Of a stretch of DNA of 64,000 nt, positions 61,701 to 64,000 are shown one piece after another. The DNA comes from Ophthalmolycus amberensis (lineage: Eukaryota > Chordata > Actinopteri > Perciformes > Zoarcidae). Every line of letters begins with the position of its first letter. Position 1 is the first letter of the stretch. A model generated the notes under the pieces. It did not search any database and had not been told where the DNA came from. It saw only the letters and a program-made list of their open reading frames with translations. The DNA lies in contig JAFEUB010001384.1 of assembly GCA_024529925.1 (NCBI GenBank), positions 1,608,001 through 1,672,000 of the forward strand, in the 5' to 3' direction. The translations under genes were made by a program, and so were the position numbers.

Positions 61701-63673
61701 TTTTATGCTAATATCCCTTTTTAGAATCTTCTGGCCGAGACAAACACCATGGATATTTGTGTGCGTTTTGCATCTTCAAATGTGCATGTTCGTGTGTCTT
61801 CAGGTGGCCAAGGTGGAGAAGTTCAAACACACCCAGAGTACAACGGACTCCTTGCATGCCAAATACCATACTCCCACCTGTGCCACGGTTGTCGGAGACG
61901 ACCAGTGGGGCCATCTCCAGGTGGATGCCACCTCTATTTACCTGCTGATGCTTGCACAGATGACAGCCTCAGGTACCATTTCCCATTGCCCGTTAAAGGG
62001 GATTTTTGGTTTAAAAGATGCCACACATTTTTGACATAAGGATTTTGAACATTTTCTGACTCTTGCGTAGTATTAAAAATAACACCTTAGCAAACGGCGA
62101 TGCTCCCTCCCCGCTTGGCCAGCTTCCCTTCTAGCTAGCGCTGCAGGTCCTCGTACCTAACCGTGAGTTGTTCCCTGAGTGTGTCACGTTATCACGCAGG
62201 TCTTCGCATCATCTCAAACCTGGATGAAGTGGCCTTCATCCAAAACTTGGTCTTCTACATAGAGGCTGCTTACAAAGTGGCGGTGAGTAACCTTTTCAGA
62301 GGTTTTGGGTGTTTGCTTTAAAGAAAGCAAGAGGTAGAAGCTGACACACAGTTGACTGAAGAGAGACAATCGGAGCAAAAGCTCGTTTAAATATATTGCT
62401 TCAGCAGCGTTCCTCCAGCGTAAATCGCCTCGAGTGATGTCATTGTCGGTTGGGGCTGATGATTTTGAACATTCATCCCCCCCTGTAGGATTATGGGATG
62501 TGGGAGCGAGGTGACAAGACTAACCAGGGCATCCCCGAGCTCAATGGCAGCTCTGTAGGAATTGCCAAGGTACAGGTTATTGTTGCCAGCATTTATGATG
62601 TACAATACATAAAGACCACAAGAGGAAATTGTTGTGTATAATATGTATTTGTGTGTATGCATTGTGGTGGTTTGCAGGCAGCCCTGGAGGCCATAGATGA
62701 GCTGGATCTTTTTGGTGCCCATGGGGGGCCGAAGTCAGTCATCCACGTTTTGCCTGATGAAGTGGAACGTTGCCAGGTACCGTTGGCTTGTCCTGCCAGC
62801 CCCCCCCCCCCCCCAGCATCGTCTCTGCTCATCTTTCTCCTGCTGAGCATGTCTGATGTGCTTCCCCTCAGTCCATCCTGTGCTCCATGCTGCCGAGAGC
62901 GTCAACGTCGAAGGAGATAGACGCCGGTCTTCTGTCTGTCATTTCCTTCCCTGCTTTTGCCATCGAGGATGCTGACCTGGTGGCCATAACTAAGTCGGAG
63001 ATCATAAGCAAACTGCAGGTGCGGTCTGAGCAAGACGCGACACACTCTGCACAGAAACGCTACAACAGTTCAGTGTCTTACCCGCTACTCCTTTCTCCTT
63101 GTACATGTAAGTCAGTCAGCATGCTGACATTTCCACTCTTTGGTGTAATTTCAGGGTCGCTATGGCTGCTGCCGCTTCATCCGGGATGGATATCTTTGTC
63201 CTAAAGAGGTACGATTTTCATCTAAATGCTGAGATTTATAATGTATTTAACTGCTGTAGAAGTCCTGCAGCAGGGACAGAATAATTGTATTAATATGTAT
63301 ATATGTATAATCTGAGCTGAGTCTGTTTTCTCACTAGGACCCATCTCGACTGCACTACGATCCCGCAGAGCTCAAGCTGTTTGAGAATATCGAGTGCGAG
63401 TGGCCCGTGTTCTGGACCTACCTCATCCTGGACGGTGTTTTTACTGGAGACCACGTGCAGGTAATGCAGCCAAACACACTGGTCCTGTTTCTACTGTACT
63501 CACACAGTCGTGGAGTCCCTTTGAATGGCTTCTGCTGCAGATGTAATAGTGAACAAATGACTGTGGCCCTTGAACAGGTGCAGGAGTACCGTGAGGCACT
63601 GGAGGGCATTTTGATCAGAGGGAAGAACGGCATCAAGCTGTTGCCTGAACTTTATGCTGTGCCTCGTGACAAG
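58795..63673 (+). CDS. phka2: Phosphorylase b kinase regulatory subunit alpha, PHKA2-like, N-terminal 379 residues; continues beyond the window
   Basis: Eleven coding exons join in frame: 58795-58872, 59927-60085, 60936-60983, 61804-61972, 62200-62282, 62489-62569, 62678-62776, 62872-63018, 63155-63208, 63338-63460 and 63578-63673 (1137 nt). The alpha subunit is one regulatory chain of the (alpha-beta-gamma-delta)4 kinase that activates glycogen phosphorylase; this part is the glucoamylase-like (GH15-type) domain. Start MRSRSNSGVRLDGYARLVQ is diagnostic of the family; further landmarks are KDAWVRDNVYSVLAVWGLG, CATVVGDDQWGHLQVDATS and NIECEWPVFWTYLILDGVF. Features such as DYGMWERGDKTNQGIPELN, DLFGAHGG and REALEGILIRGKNGI are closer to human PHKA2 (liver) than PHKA1 (muscle) as I remember them. 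Full family length is about 1235 residues, so some two thirds lies to the right. The last donor is at 63674; no further exon is seen to 64000. Confidence 0.93.
60086..60935 (+). other. phka2 intron, no other gene seen
   Basis: AT-rich intron between coding exons 2 and 3 with no recognisable element. The intron after coding exon 1 (58873-59926) similarly holds only a G-rich run near 59562-59588 and unique DNA. Confidence 0.6.
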
Positions 63674-64000
63674 GTACCCCACCTCCGTCGGACAAGCATG
63701 GCAGACGTACATTTATTCCAGTCTCATTCTAGTTGCATTGTCTGAAAAAAACCCACCAACCAAAGATATGAGATTAACTGTAACCTGAAGATGACAGGAC
63801 TGGGCTTTAACTTTCAAAATCTTAGTTTTTCATGGATGTAAGTTGGATATATACGATATTCAGTTGCATTGTATTGTGTTGCATTAATTACATTTTTGTT
63901 CGAGTCTAAAAGCAGTAAAATGAGCAGACCAGGTTCTCTACATGTGTAGGCCTTAAATACTGAACCTGCTGTAAATGAAATGACAAAAACAAAATCGTCA

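Noticed and set aside
1..64000. CRISPR arrays, bacterial operons, tRNA or rRNA genes, intact viral genes
   Set aside because: Direct repeats lack spacer organisation, all recognised genes are spliced vertebrate genes, and I saw no cloverleaf or rRNA sequence. A tRNA or miRNA could be missed without covariance models.

Overview
This is a stretch of vertebrate nuclear genome, most likely from a teleost (probably a spiny-rayed fish). The genes are split into short exons with GT-AG introns, CA/GT microsatellites and poly-G/poly-C runs are common, and Tc1-like and MITE-like DNA transposon remnants are present. All five protein-coding genes belong to conserved vertebrate families. No bacterial, viral or CRISPR-type system is visible.

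Layout: (1) 1-11.8 kb holds the 3' half of wtip on the + strand: seven-gene-family LIM exons 2-7 in this numbering, ending in a PDZ-ligand-like TEL C terminus, followed by a 3' UTR of about 3.5 kb. Its fourth intron carries a decayed retroelement-like block with several tandem repeats. (2) 11.8-18.5 kb is gene-free and contains a striking mosaic of near-identical inverted and direct repeats at 16.5-17.65 kb. (3) 18.5-25.0 kb is a complete gpi on the - strand: 18 coding exons and 553 codons, with every catalytic residue present at the usual mammalian numbering. (4) 26.7-55.3 kb is garre1 on the + strand: a CpG-rich probable promoter and first exon, a roughly 10 kb leader intron, then 13 coding exons for about 1090 residues with two glutamine tracts, and a 1.7 kb 3' UTR. 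(5) 55.34-55.68 kb is a short Tc1-like element with both ends, still carrying the C-terminal part of a transposase. (6) 56.1-56.9 kb is a complete three-exon ss18l2 on the - strand. (7) 58.5-63.7 kb is the 5' part of a phosphorylase kinase alpha subunit gene on the + strand, closest to phka2; it has a non-coding first exon and 11 coding exons here and continues past the window.

The genes do not form a functional operon. GPI acts in glycolysis and the PHKA2-type subunit regulates glycogen breakdown, so two carbohydrate genes are neighbours, but I read that as chance. The order wtip-gpi-garre1 matches the human 19q13.11 block as I remember it. Here gpi is inverted relative to its neighbours, and the human intervening genes PDCD2L and UBA2 are absent between wtip and gpi.

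Exon boundaries were worked out by hand from splice signals, continuous reading frame and family similarity recalled from memory. Each coding model closes in frame. I found no convincing previously undescribed system; the best leads are the repeat mosaic at 16.5-17.65 kb, the rearranged synteny, and the MITE and Tc1 remnants.
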